From: an uncultured bacterium
Lineage (GTDB): Bacteria; Cyanobacteriota; Vampirovibrionia; Obscuribacterales; Obscuribacteraceae
Direction of reading: 5' to 3'
DNA: 61,010 nucleotides
Assembly (NCBI GenBank): GCA_903835185.1
Contig: CAILLX010000165.1
Span: 1-61,010 of the forward strand
The position numbers were made by a program, and so were the translations under genes. How positions within the stretch are numbered: position 1 is the stretch's first letter; each line of letters opens with the position of its first letter. A model generated the notes under the pieces. The model was not told the DNA's origin. It searched no databases and saw only the letters and a list, made by a program, of their open reading frames with translations. Shown in pieces: positions 1 to 8,323 of this stretch.

Positions 1-41
1 AGTCAGACCAGGGCGGCTTTTATAGCCGCCCTGGTCTGACT
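1..41. terminator. Perfect 18-bp hairpin, probable terminator
   Basis: An 18-bp arm (1-18) is followed by a 5-base loop (19-23, TTTAT) and its exact reverse complement (24-41). It lies just downstream of the minus-strand SRPBCC gene. No clear T-run is visible next to it, and the window edge cuts the other flank, so it could be a bidirectional terminator between convergent genes or one copy of a palindromic repeat. The hairpin itself is certain; its function is inferred. Confidence 0.55.
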
Positions 42-81
42 GCTAGCCAGTATCAGCACTGGTGAATGTCCTGCCGGCAAA

Positions 82-669
82 CTAGATCTTCTCCGCCATC
101 GCCTTAATATTGAGCAGACGCTTTTGCAGCTTCTGGGCAGCGATGCCGTTGACTAATGGCCTGGGAACAGGGAAAACCAGCTCAAGGTAGGAGGACAGCG
201 CCAGTATTGTTGATTTGCCATTGTCATTACTTGTGAGCACCCAGCTACCCTCCATCGACTTGAAAAGATCCGATTTAATAAGGTAGAAGTCTATCCGCTG
301 CATCGGCACTTCAGTGTGCTTCATCAGGCAAGTAGCAGTGCCTATGTAGGGTAGGAAGACGAACTTCTCTTCCAGTGTCATCTGATTGGGCCCCTGCTCG
401 TGAACATGGGCATAGGCAAGGTCAGCATCTTTTTGTCGCTCTTTATGAACTGTCTCCCAAACGATCTGAGGACTGGCATGAATTAGGATAGTAGCTTTCA
501 CGCACTTATGACCGTTAGGCATATCCTCCCGGGAAACAGTTGGCGTATCACTTGCCAGCATGTCGGTTGCCTTGTTCTCACAAAGCCCGTACGGTGTGGC
601 AAAACCACTTATCAGCAAGATGGCAAGGTTGGCAGCGAGTATCCTTTGTCTAGAAACAAACTTGCACAT
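82..669 (-). CDS. Secreted SRPBCC (START/polyketide-cyclase-like) family protein
   Basis: 195 residues. The N-terminus has a basic start and a hydrophobic core (about residues 10-28) typical of a signal peptide, so export is likely. The remainder (about 50-195) resembles the SRPBCC fold: a strand and helix around HASPQIVWETVHKER, a middle of beta strands, and a C-terminal helix ending in an LQKRLLNIKAMAEKI-type amphipathic stretch. Such domains bind hydrophobic ligands in a deep pocket; the ligand cannot be predicted. The start ATG has an AGGA ribosome site about 8 bases upstream. It is transcribed alone, divergently from the DUF962 gene, with a strong hairpin beyond its stop. Family membership is by overall pattern and moderately sure; the ligand is unknown. 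Confidence 0.6.
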   Translation of the reverse strand: MCKFVSRQRILAANLAILLISGFATPYGLCENKATDMLASDTPTVSREDMPNGHKCVKATILIHASPQIVWETVHKERQKDADLAYAHVHEQGPNQMTLEEKFVFLPYIGTATCLMKHTEVPMQRIDFYLIKSDLFKSMEGSWVLTSNDNGKSTILALSSYLELVFPVPRPLVNGIAAQKLQKRLLNIKAMAEKI

Positions 670-1011
670 ATCTAAAGTCCTATTAGCCGTTCGGTTCCTT
701 AATTATTGTTATCTGCCGACCACAATTGGCAATACTACATGTAGCACGTCGCAGAGTGCAACTGTTCGCACATTACAGCCTAGCTGTTAATCTCGCTTAC
801 TGTCATTACATGAGGCTGTAGGACGGACAGATGAATTGGATGTTCCGTTGACAGAGATTTTATTGAAAAGACGGAGGAAAGCCTGACTGCATAGAGCTTT
901 AGCTGCCACTGACAGCTGGAGTTAAGCAGCATTTACCTCGCTCGGCAATCACAGGATCTAAACTATCTCAAGTAAGTACAATTCCACTGATGTTTTGGCT
1001 CTTGTTTCTTT
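670..1011. other. Divergent intergenic region, 342 bases
   Basis: This region separates the minus-strand SRPBCC gene from the plus-strand DUF962 gene and should carry both promoters. On the minus strand a TTGCCA (727-732) lies upstream of an AT-rich AACAAT/CAATAAT stretch near 700-710, a possible weak sigma-70 promoter for the SRPBCC gene. I see no convincing -35/-10 pair on the plus strand, and no credible small reading frame or RNA structure. Confidence 0.35.
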
Positions 1012-1293
1012 ATGACCCTTATGCGACGAACTGCCGGGCTGATTTGTCAGTTTCTAACTGATTACTGCCAGCGTCACAAACATCCCGCCAATGCTGTTTT
1101 ACATATCATTGGTGTGCCTGCTGCTGTAGCCGGAGCTTGTCTGTTGTGTACCGGACATTTGACAAAAGGTGTAGCTCTTTTGTTGCTGGGCTACCTATTG
1201 CAATATCAGGGGCACAGAGCTCAAGGCAATGAAGTAGGTGAGATTATCCTAGTCAAGCGCATCTGGCAGCGCTTACATGGAGGTCAGTCATGA
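1012..1293 (+). CDS. DUF962/Mpo1-like small membrane protein
   Basis: 93 residues. It carries the DUF962 signature: HKHPANAVLHIIGVP near residues 23-37, a hydrophobic pair of segments (about 36-65), then QYQGHRAQGNEVGE. In the family (yeast Mpo1 and bacterial homologues) the conserved His residues of N-x-x-x-H-x-x-G-x-P and of the Q/H-x-x-G-H element are thought to bind metal; Mpo1 acts in alpha-oxidation of 2-hydroxy fatty acids. The bacterial role is uncertain. An in-frame ATG three codons in could also be the start. The stop overlaps the next gene by 4 bases (ATGA), so the two are translationally coupled, which suggests a lipid or hydrophobic substrate shared with the epimerase/reductase that follows. 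Confidence 0.7.
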   Translation: MTLMRRTAGLICQFLTDYCQRHKHPANAVLHIIGVPAAVAGACLLCTGHLTKGVALLLLGYLLQYQGHRAQGNEVGEIILVKRIWQRLHGGQS

Positions 1294-2285
1294 CAGTACT
1301 TGTGACCGGTGCCAGCGGTTTCATAGGTTCACACCTGGTTGCCCGGCTGGTTGCAAGCGGGTGCGCGGTGCGCACATTTGGCCGTTCCCCGTCCGTGCCA
1401 CCGCAGTTTGCCTCGCTGGCGGTCGAACATTATTCGGGTGATATTACTGATGCTGCTTCTGTAGCACGAGCAATCGAAGGGTGTGAAATTGTCTTCCACA
1501 TGGCAGGGCTTGTTTCTTATCGCGCCTCTCACTGGCAGAGGCAGTATCGTGTCAATGTTGTAGGCACCCGTACCGTTATGGAGGCGTCGCTAGCTGCTGG
1601 TGTTCGCCGTGTTATTCATACCGGTTCAATTGCCGGAATGGGCATTCCAGAGCACAGGAGTGTGGGAACTGAAGAGATTGTCTATAACCTTGAAGGACGC
1701 GGACTGAGCTACTGTGACACAAAGCATGCTGCCGAGCAGGAGGTGCAACGGTATATTGAGAAGGGGCTGCCGGCAATAATGTTAAACCCTGGTATCATAT
1801 TTGGTGAAGGCGATTCACATCCGCACCACCATGCTATTTTTGCCGCTTTGCAGAATGGCTGGCTGATAGGTTGCCCTGCTGGCGGAGTCTCTTTCTGCGA
1901 TATTGCCGATGTGGTGGAGGCACATGTAAATGCGATGTCTCTTGGACGCCCTGGGGAGCGCTATGTTCTTGCCAGTGAAAACTTGACCTATCGAGATGCA
2001 GCCTGCACCGTTGCGCAGGTTCTCGGGTGTTCCCGACCCAAGTTTGATCTCCCCGGCTGGCTGGTGGATGTGGCAGGACATGTGTGCGAGACAACGATGC
2101 CGCTATTTGGTGTCAGCCCAGCGTTGACCAGACAAGTTGCCTATCTGAGTCAACAATGCATATTTTTCAGCTCGGCAAAGGCTCAGCTTGAACTCCACTA
2201 TCCATGCACTCCTTTCACTGACACAATTGAGCGCACAGCACCATATTATCTGGGACACAACAGCTTAAAGAAGGTTGCTCATTGA
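1290..2285 (+). CDS. NAD(P)-dependent extended SDR epimerase/reductase
   Basis: 331 residues. The N-terminus has the Rossmann glycine motif TGASGFIGS (residues 6-14), followed by the DITD element that binds the adenine, the HMAG segment, and a YxxxK catalytic motif in LSYCDTKHAAEQ with an upstream Ser in HTGSIAGMG. This is the extended SDR architecture of hopanoid-associated sugar epimerases (HpnA) and dihydroflavonol-4-reductase-like proteins. The substrate cannot be fixed: sugar nucleotide, sterol/hopanoid-like lipid and ketone are all possible. It overlaps the DUF962 gene by 4 bases and is probably co-transcribed. The following 164 bases to the convergent acyltransferase gene hold only a weak 5-bp hairpin (GCAGG/CCTGC). 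Confidence 0.75.
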   Translation: MTVLVTGASGFIGSHLVARLVASGCAVRTFGRSPSVPPQFASLAVEHYSGDITDAASVARAIEGCEIVFHMAGLVSYRASHWQRQYRVNVVGTRTVMEASLAAGVRRVIHTGSIAGMGIPEHRSVGTEEIVYNLEGRGLSYCDTKHAAEQEVQRYIEKGLPAIMLNPGIIFGEGDSHPHHHAIFAALQNGWLIGCPAGGVSFCDIADVVEAHVNAMSLGRPGERYVLASENLTYRDAACTVAQVLGCSRPKFDLPGWLVDVAGHVCETTMPLFGVSPALTRQVAYLSQQCIFFSSAKAQLELHYPCTPFTDTIERTAPYYLGHNSLKKVAH

Positions 2286-2449
2286 GCAGCACTGGCAGTT
2301 CTCTGAGCAGCCACCTGCTTAGATTCTTGAGCACAAACACCTGAGAAAGTCAGTTTGGGTGGTGCCCATGGCGCAAGTTACTAGCAGGAATCAAGGTCCG
2401 TTTTATAGCTAGTTGCTGTCAGTGCAGGTAGCTGCCTGCCTAGATCTGG

Positions 2450-3268
2450 TCATTTGTGGTTTTTTATACGAGCTCTTAATAGCCTGTTGAGCTCGGACTG
2501 GATGCCGCCTTGAATAAAGTAGGCTTCACGGCTGGCTGTATTCTCCAGAGTGTCTCTGTCGCAACCAGGCTGACAGACAACCGGCTGAAGCAGATGCATC
2601 CTCCAGCGCACAGGTAGAGTCAGCAGGTTTGCCGGAAACGGCAACCAGGGGAAAAACGGAGTGATCGGATATGCTGGCAATCCAAGCAGGCGTGCCAGCG
2701 GTTCCAGGTTGTCGAAGACAGGTAGTATTTCGTCACAACCTAGCGTTGCCAACGGGTAGATCGGTACAGATTGTTCGACTGCAGGAAGCAGCTGAGTCCA
2801 GTCAAACTCACGGAGTCTATAGCGCTCTGCAAACCTTTTAGTTGCACCGGCATACCCTTCAGGGAAGATGGCTATCAGTTCGCCAGCAGAAAAGAGCTTC
2901 TTAGCATTGGTGGACGACCATGGTACAAATCCAATGTCAGTAAGAGCTTTATAGAGGCGCTCATTTTCTACCCAGTCCAGGTTCGCCATGATATTAAGCC
3001 GACGTGGATTGGCTTTTGACGACATGAGCGTATACATAAGCATAAGCGCAGGCCAGGGCAGAACACCGCCATTGTTGCCGACAATTAGAGCGGGACCTGT
3101 TTTGTTCAGATGTTCCAACCCGTCAAATTGGACGTGCCACCAGGAGCGATGCAGAAGCGACAGAAACGGCTCAATTTGCGCAACTCTTTCTAAATCAAAT
3201 CCGAATTCGGAAGTAGTACCGGAGACGGTGTGTATGTAATGCTTGTATGATTCAGTAAATGTCTTCAT
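2450..3268 (-). CDS. PlsC-like acyltransferase paralog with a substituted active site
   Basis: 272 residues, clearly paralogous to the gene just upstream over its whole length (shared segments such as EFGFDLE/EFGFNLE, PEG, ERYR and PWLPFP/PWMPFP). Membrane-associated lysophospholipid acyltransferases use a His and Asp; in the neighbour this reads VGNHSGLLPVDGAML, while here the same place reads VGNNGGVLPWPALML, so His is Asn and Asp is Pro. The codon for Asn (AAT) is plain in the DNA. The FPEG motif that binds the glycerol phosphate is kept. The protein is therefore probably not an active acyltransferase of the usual type and may be a regulatory partner of the neighbour. The genes overlap by 4 bases (ATGA), consistent with coupled expression and a complex. 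The fold is certain; loss of activity is inferred. Confidence 0.75.
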   Translation of the reverse strand: MKTFTESYKHYIHTVSGTTSEFGFDLERVAQIEPFLSLLHRSWWHVQFDGLEHLNKTGPALIVGNNGGVLPWPALMLMYTLMSSKANPRRLNIMANLDWVENERLYKALTDIGFVPWSSTNAKKLFSAGELIAIFPEGYAGATKRFAERYRLREFDWTQLLPAVEQSVPIYPLATLGCDEILPVFDNLEPLARLLGLPAYPITPFFPWLPFPANLLTLPVRWRMHLLQPVVCQPGCDRDTLENTASREAYFIQGGIQSELNRLLRARIKNHK

Positions 3269-4146
3269 TCGTCCTCATCCCAACCTGTGAAGATCGACTT
3301 GCGTTCCCTTAGAAGATGGTTGAGATCGCGTTGTATATCATATTGAATCTCTCGAGCAATCCGGTGCGTTAGCTTCTTGTCGCTTGCTCTTTCAGGTGGG
3401 TAACCCAGATCAATCGGCTTGTGAATATTCATCAACCAGCGCACCGGTAACGGTATGAACATCAACGGGAATGGCATCCATGGGAAGGTAACTGTTAGCG
3501 GCCAGAATGGCATTCTCATAAGGGTCGCCATCTTTTTCAAGTTGACAAAATTGGGATAAATCTCGTCACCGCCTACAGTGGCTATCGGAATAATGGGCGC
3601 TTGCATTGCTATTGCCAGCTGAACAAAACCGGGGTGAAAATCCACAACGCGATAACGCTCGCGAAAAGTTTTACCTACTCCTCGCAGCCCTTCAGGATAG
3701 ATGCCGACCAGCTCTGCTCCATTGAGCAGCTTTCTGGCATTCTCTTGTGTGGCTCTAACCTGTCCGGTCTCTTTCATCCAGTCGCCCAGTGTCGGCACAT
3801 TAAAGAACCAGTCACTGACCAGAAATCTTACGCGTCTTGGCGATGGGTGTTTGCTGCACATGGCCATCTCCAGCATTGCTCCATCCACAGGGAGGAGCCC
3901 GGAATGATTGCCTACGATAATTGCCCGCCCGTCACCTGGGATATTCTCGATACCTTTAGCCTTGACCTTAAAGTAATCCTCATAGCAGAAGCGAAAGATC
4001 GGCTCCCATAAGGCAAAAGTCTCCAGATTGAAGCCAAACTCGTCGGGCTGTCCTTGGTAGCGACTGAAGAACGTGGGGCTACGCGCGGCCAGTGCCTTGA
4101 GCGGATCCTCGGGCTTTAGCGCTTGAAAATCTTTCCAAGTAACCAC
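3265..4146 (-). CDS. Lysophospholipid acyltransferase family protein
   Basis: 293 residues, GTG start. It has the acyltransferase block NHSGLLPVD (the HSGxLPxD variant of the HX4D motif found in a DGAT/PlsC-like subfamily), then YPEGLRG for glycerol-phosphate binding and the IIPIATVGGDEIYP segment. Expected role: transfer of an acyl chain to a lysolipid or alcohol at the inner face of the membrane; the acceptor is unknown. The upstream 59-residue membrane protein gene overlaps its start by 31 bases and the inactive-looking paralog overlaps its end by 4 bases, so these three genes form one tight operon. The paralog in tandem suggests duplication followed by divergence. Confidence 0.8.
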   Translation of the reverse strand: MVTWKDFQALKPEDPLKALAARSPTFFSRYQGQPDEFGFNLETFALWEPIFRFCYEDYFKVKAKGIENIPGDGRAIIVGNHSGLLPVDGAMLEMAMCSKHPSPRRVRFLVSDWFFNVPTLGDWMKETGQVRATQENARKLLNGAELVGIYPEGLRGVGKTFRERYRVVDFHPGFVQLAIAMQAPIIPIATVGGDEIYPNFVNLKKMATLMRMPFWPLTVTFPWMPFPLMFIPLPVRWLMNIHKPIDLGYPPERASDKKLTHRIAREIQYDIQRDLNHLLRERKSIFTGWDEDE

Positions 4147-4295
4147 AGAAACCCCAATACGCCAGTACCAAAAGAGACAACAATGATAAAGCGCTTGAAC
4201 AGGTATAACAGCAGATCCCAGATGCGCTCTTTGACATGCTCGCGCTCTTGACTACCCGTGTTGCCCGGACTTGCTGATGTATCGAAATCCTGCAT
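4116..4295 (-). CDS. Small single-span membrane protein (59 aa)
   Basis: Reading the minus strand from the ATG at 4295-4293 gives 59 codons and a TAA at 4118-4116. The first 25 residues are polar and charged (MQDFDTSASPG..., EREHVKERIWD), then LLLYLF and a hydrophobic helix, about residues 36-53 (FIIVVSFGTGVLGFLWLL), ending in a basic GKIFKR tail. The last 31 bases overlap the start of the acyltransferase gene in another frame, an arrangement that usually couples translation. No family is recognised. It may anchor or regulate the acyltransferase pair. It is short and rests on composition and context, so confidence is moderate. Confidence 0.55.
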   Translation of the reverse strand: MQDFDTSASPGNTGSQEREHVKERIWDLLLYLFKRFIIVVSFGTGVLGFLWLLGKIFKR

Positions 4296-4491
4296 ATTCG
4301 AAGATCCTAATTAACTTTCTTCGACCTGAGTTCCCATGAAATAACAGTATAAGCAGTGCTTATGGGAGTCCGTACAAATGATGATTTTCTCTTAAGAAAG
4401 ATTTACTCAAGAGTCTGAGGCGCTGCTACATTCGTCCACTGCTGGCAAATATGCCATAATGCCAGACTGAAAGATTCGCCAGGAGACTCAT

Positions 4492-4824
4492 ATGACGCAA
4501 GATTTTGGCAAGATGATGCGTGACGCCCAGAAGTCACTGCAGAAGATGCAGGCAGATATGTCCAAGGTGCAAGACGACCTCAAATTCATTACCATTGAAG
4601 GCAGTTCTGGTGGTGGGGCTGTCAAGGTGACATGCAACGGGCAGACCGAGTTTATCTCAGTAAAAATAAAGCCTGAGGCTGTCGATCCTAATGATGTAGA
4701 GACTCTTGAGGACCTGGTGCTTGCTGCCGTTAAGGATGCTTCGCAAAGGACTCAACAGCTCATTGCTGATAAGACCGGCAGCATTACAAAGGGGCTAAAC
4801 CTGCCACCTGGTCTAGGTTTTTAG
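4492..4824 (+). CDS. ybaB: YbaB/EbfC family nucleoid-associated protein
   Basis: 110 residues, the normal family length. The N-terminal helix [27 protein letters not shown] is followed by a small beta sheet containing the family signature [14 protein letters not shown] and a C-terminal helix. YbaB/EbfC forms dimeric tweezers that bind DNA non-specifically. AGGAG precedes the ATG by 6 bases. It sits directly upstream of recR, the classic ybaB-recR pair, with a 47-base gap, so the two are likely co-transcribed. A CATAAT box near 4455 could be the -10 element, but no good -35 was found. Confidence 0.95.
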   Translation: MTQDFGKMMRDAQKSLQKMQADMSKVQDDLKFITIEGSSGGGAVKVTCNGQTEFISVKIKPEAVDPNDVETLEDLVLAAVKDASQRTQQLIADKTGSITKGLNLPPGLGF

Positions 4825-4871
4825 TCCAGTCCTGGTATTTTGGCTGTCTAGCTTCTCAGTGCTTATTACTT

Positions 4872-5468
4872 ATGTATTTCACGCGTCCTCTAGCCAGGTT
4901 GATTGAAGAGTTCCAAAAGTTCCCTGGAGTGGGTCCTAAGTCTGCACAGCGTATGGCGTTCCATGTACTGGCACAGACACCCGACAGCGTCAGACAGCTC
5001 TGTGAGATCATTTTGGAAGCCAAGGAGAAGGTTAAACATTGCAGTCACTGCTTTCACCTTTCAGCCATGGATCCTTGCGAGATCTGCACTAACGAGCGGC
5101 GCGACACGCAGACAATTTGTGTCGTCTCTGAACCACGGGATTTAATCGCCCTTGAGCGTACCCGAGAATATAAAGGCGCTTACCATGTTCTGACTGGATT
5201 GATCTCGCCGATGGAAGGAAAAGGTCCTGAAGACCTCTCTATCCGTGAGCTTATTCACAGAGTCGGTTCTGAAAATGTCATTGAGGTGATACTGGCTATC
5301 AGTCCTACAGTGGAAGGCGATGCTACAGTCCTTTACCTGAATCATCTACTGAAACCTTTGCCTGTCAAAGTCACACGTATTGCTTTCGGGTTGCCGGTCG
5401 GAGGCGATCTTGAGTATGCAGATGACGTTACTCTCTCAAGAGCACTGGAAGGACGTCGGGAGATCTAA
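4872..5468 (+). CDS. recR: Recombination mediator protein RecR
   Basis: 198 residues, the usual length. The N-terminal helix-hairpin-helix reads [25 protein letters not shown]; next comes a C4 zinc finger (CSHC...CEIC, about residues 57-75), the Toprim domain ([12 protein letters not shown], then [19 protein letters not shown]) and a C-terminal Walker-B-like region ending in [20 protein letters not shown]. RecR works with RecF/RecO to load RecA at gaps during recombinational repair. It follows ybaB and ends 60 bases before the convergent dxs stop; no obvious terminator lies in that gap. Confidence 0.97.
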   Translation: MYFTRPLARLIEEFQKFPGVGPKSAQRMAFHVLAQTPDSVRQLCEIILEAKEKVKHCSHCFHLSAMDPCEICTNERRDTQTICVVSEPRDLIALERTREYKGAYHVLTGLISPMEGKGPEDLSIRELIHRVGSENVIEVILAISPTVEGDATVLYLNHLLKPLPVKVTRIAFGLPVGGDLEYADDVTLSRALEGRREI

Positions 5469-5528
5469 CTTTGTTGACTCTTGTCTGACTGGATTAGATA
5501 TGCAAGTGGTATCAAATACGGTTCCAGT

Positions 5529-7454
5529 TCAGGACTGCTGGGGCAGACTTGCCACGAAGTCAGCTATTTTGCCAGGGCTTAAACCGTTTGCTTCTAGCAG
5601 AATATTGCGAGAACCGTGCTCGACAAAATGATCTGCAATGCCCAGGCAGAAAATCTGCGGTTGCGCCACGGCCCTGCCGCGTTTGCTGGCGGCATACTCT
5701 AACACTGCACTGCCAAATCCACCTGCCAGACAACCTTCTTCTATAGTGACAATTTTTGAGGTTGAGTCGCAGAGGAGCTGCTCGAGAAGCTTCGTGTCTA
5801 ACGGTTTGCAGCTACGAGCATTAATGAGAGTCGGCTCGACGCCGAGCTTGCCCAAAATTGGTAGAGCTGCCTGAGCTGCTTTTACCATCGCTCCGTAAGC
5901 TAAGAGAACTATTCCACTGCCTGACTGAAGCTCCTCCCATCTGGAGTAATCAATCTTTTCAAACTGACCACGCTCGTAGAGTCCAGATACTGTGTCGCGA
6001 GGAAACCGCACAGCCACCGGTCCACGACTCTCCATCACTGCTGTATATACCATGTTGCGCAGCTCGCTTGCGTCTTTGGGCGCAATGACAGTGAGATTGG
6101 GGATGCTGCGCAAATATCCGATGTCGAAAACTCCTTGATGAGTCTCGCCATCTTCAACGAGTCCGCCCCGGTCAATAGCGAAAATTACCGGCAGATTGAG
6201 AATGCTGACGTCGTTAATTACCTGATCTATGGCGCGCTGAAGGAAAGTGGAATAAATGGATACCACCGGTATTAGTCCAGCCTTGGCCATGCCAGCAGCC
6301 ATTGTAACTGCATGTTGTTCGCAAATAGCCACGTCGAAAAACCGCTCCGGATAAAGAGTGCCGAATTTGACCAGTCCACTGCCCTCTGCAGTTGCAGGCG
6401 TAATAGCAACTAGGCGTGGCTCAATCTTCGCCAGGTCGATCAAGGAGTCAGTGAATACTTCAGAATAGGTAGTCTCTTTGGGGCGGCACAATTGAGCCGG
6501 TTCATACTTCTCGACGCCAGAAGGCGAGACCCCATGATATTTAATAGCGTCTTGCTCGGCAGGAGCATACCCTTTTCCTTTCTGTGTGATGAGATGGAGA
6601 ATCTGTGGCGCACTGCGATCCTTCAACTCTTCCAGGGCGCTTACTACTGCTTCTATATCGTGCCCATCCACTGGCCCGGTGTAGTTAATTCCGAGCTTCT
6701 CAAAAACTATTCCTGGTGTATCAAAGCGTTCTTTGGCTTTGTGTTTAACGGCACTGATCAGCTCACGTATGGCTGGGCGCAGCTTCATATCGTCAAGCTG
6801 TATTTCAATCTCGTCAATTCTTTTCTTGATGTCGTTATAAAAAAACGTCTGCTTGATGCGCTTCATGTATTGCGACCATCCGCCGACATTCTCACTAATA
6901 GACATCTCGTTGTCATTTAAGATAATAAGGACATTGCGCTGAATGTGCCCGAGATGGTTGATTGCCTCAAGAGCCATACCACCGGTGAGCCCACCGTCGC
7001 CGACAACAGCAATCACTTTGTGGTCTTGTCCTAAATAATCACGGGCGATGGCCATGCCTACAGCCACTGAAGCTGCTGTAGAGCTATGTCCGGCAATGAA
7101 AGCGTCGTGCTCGCTCTCTGAGGGCGAGACAAAGCCGCTCAAACCTTTGTGCTGGCGCAAAGTATTAAACCTGCTCCGGCGCCCGGTCAGCATTTTGTGA
7201 ACATATGCCTGATGTCCCACATCCCAGAGTATCTTATCGGATGGGCTGTTGAAGACATAATGTAAGGCTAGAGTAATTTCAACAATGCCCAGATTAGAGG
7301 AGAGGTGACCGCCAGTTCGCGAGACACTTTGTACAATCTCTTCTCGAATCTCCTCGGAAAGCGAGCGCAATTCGTCGCTGTCCAACCGCTTAAGATCGGC
7401 AGGACCGATAATTGCGTCGAGGAAAGAGCTCCGCGACTGTAGCATGGTAGACAT
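5529..7454 (-). CDS. dxs: 1-deoxy-D-xylulose-5-phosphate synthase
   Basis: About 641 residues from the favoured ATG at 7454 (GGGA five bases upstream); an ATG at 7475 would add seven residues but has no ribosome site. The thiamine diphosphate enzyme makes DXP from pyruvate and glyceraldehyde 3-phosphate, the first step of the MEP isoprenoid pathway. Visible features: the DVGHQAYVHKMLTGR segment, the GDGGLTGGMALEA...NDNEMSIS diphosphate/Mg motif, the transketolase pyrimidine domain with FDVAICEQHAVTMAAGMA (catalytic Glu), FAIDRGGLVEDGETHQGVFD, and a C-terminal transketolase domain. Length matches the family. It is divergent from the HMA-domain gene and convergent with recR. Confidence 0.97.
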   Translation of the reverse strand: MSTMLQSRSSFLDAIIGPADLKRLDSDELRSLSEEIREEIVQSVSRTGGHLSSNLGIVEITLALHYVFNSPSDKILWDVGHQAYVHKMLTGRRSRFNTLRQHKGLSGFVSPSESEHDAFIAGHSSTAASVAVGMAIARDYLGQDHKVIAVVGDGGLTGGMALEAINHLGHIQRNVLIILNDNEMSISENVGGWSQYMKRIKQTFFYNDIKKRIDEIEIQLDDMKLRPAIRELISAVKHKAKERFDTPGIVFEKLGINYTGPVDGHDIEAVVSALEELKDRSAPQILHLITQKGKGYAPAEQDAIKYHGVSPSGVEKYEPAQLCRPKETTYSEVFTDSLIDLAKIEPRLVAITPATAEGSGLVKFGTLYPERFFDVAICEQHAVTMAAGMAKAGLIPVVSIYSTFLQRAIDQVINDVSILNLPVIFAIDRGGLVEDGETHQGVFDIGYLRSIPNLTVIAPKDASELRNMVYTAVMESRGPVAVRFPRDTVSGLYERGQFEKIDYSRWEELQSGSGIVLLAYGAMVKAAQAALPILGKLGVEPTLINARSCKPLDTKLLEQLLCDSTSKIVTIEEGCLAGGFGSAVLEYAASKRGRAVAQPQIFCLGIADHFVEHGSRNILLEANGLSPGKIADFVASLPQQS

Positions 7455-7576
7455 ATTTATCCCAACTCCAGTCATCTATATTGAATGTCAATAATAACAA
7501 GCTACTTGTCTACCTTGTCTAGTTCAAATATAAGAAACTAAATGGTATTAGGATTAGACTGAATTCAGGAGAGAGG

Positions 7577-8206
7577 ATGAGCGCTCAAACTTACATAAGG
7601 TTAATGATAATGCTGTCGTGCTTTATAGCGCTCGTCTCCTTCTGCGCCAACACTCCAGCCTGGTCTGCAGAGCTAGCCAGACAGCAGGGCGATAACGGGC
7701 AGGACGCTGGGAGCCGGGTTAGGCATAGTAAGCCTGCCACTCAAGCAAGTTCCGCCTCGTCCGCCGGTCCGCCTCCAGGCGGGGCTGCATCGCAGGCAGG
7801 TTCGCAGGCAGGAAACGTACCCAGTTCAGCCGGCAGTCCTGGAGTTCCGGGACCACCGGTCATCTCACCAAAAGAAGGAAGAAGCGTTCCTGGGGTGCCC
7901 GGCTCACAGCCGGTTCATCCGCCGGGGCGGCACCTTACTGCAGAGATGAAGCTGTCTGGTTCTATGTGCGTGGCCTGCCTCCATGAATTGGAGACCCGCG
8001 TCAAAGCGCTGCCAGGCGTGTTGAAAGTGAAAATAGAACCGCCAGATGAGAATTACTACAATTATTATCAAGCTCCAGTCCTTAACTCATGGGCGCGCAC
8101 AGTTATAGATTTTGATGAAAGTGTCATTACTTTGGAAGAGATAAAGGCGCTACTGCGCAGGCAGGGCTATCATCCGTTCAAAATAGTGCAGAAGGAAAAA
8201 CAGTAG
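7577..8206 (+). CDS. Secreted protein with C-terminal heavy-metal-associated (HMA) domain
   Basis: 209 residues. AGGAGAGAGG lies directly before the ATG. The first 30 residues form a signal peptide (hydrophobic LMIMLSCFIALVSFCA, then AWSAE). Residues about 30-120 are a low-complexity linker rich in Gly, Pro, Ser and Gln. Residues about 125-209 look like an HMA/ferredoxin-like domain: MKLSGSMCVACLHELETRVKALPGVLKV contains the metal-binding CxxC, and DESVITLEEIKALLRRQGYHPFKI matches the C-terminal half. HMA domains bind Cu(I), Hg(II) or similar ions and normally sit in the cytoplasm (CopZ, MerP being periplasmic); here export suggests a MerP-like or sensor role. No transporter is adjacent. The metal is unknown. 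Confidence 0.7.
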   Translation: MSAQTYIRLMIMLSCFIALVSFCANTPAWSAELARQQGDNGQDAGSRVRHSKPATQASSASSAGPPPGGAASQAGSQAGNVPSSAGSPGVPGPPVISPKEGRSVPGVPGSQPVHPPGRHLTAEMKLSGSMCVACLHELETRVKALPGVLKVKIEPPDENYYNYYQAPVLNSWARTVIDFDESVITLEEIKALLRRQGYHPFKIVQKEKQ

Positions 8207-8245
8207 CACTGCCAAAGTCAGGCGGCCATCTGGCAGGTACGTGAA

Positions 8246-8284
8246 GCAGCCAAGAAGGGGACTTGAATCCACTCTCTTGGCTGC
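8246..8284. terminator. 10-bp inverted repeat between convergent genes
   Basis: GCAGCCAAGA (8246-8255) and its exact reverse complement (8275-8284) flank a 19-base loop in the 117-base gap between the convergent HMA and VIT/VWA genes. There is no T-run, so intrinsic termination is uncertain. On the minus strand the loop contains GGATTCAAGTCC, which resembles a tRNA T-arm, but no tRNA can be folded around it. Confidence 0.35.
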
Positions 8285-8323
8285 CCGGCTGCGACTTTGC
8301 AGAGTGTTTGACTATGCAGGCTT

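Noticed and set aside
560..790. 76-codon plus-strand frame across the SRPBCC start
   Set aside because: Mostly antisense to the signal peptide region of a supported gene; no ribosome site or motif.
8257..8284. Possible tRNA
   Set aside because: Only a T-arm-like stretch is present; anticodon arm, D arm and acceptor pairing cannot be made.
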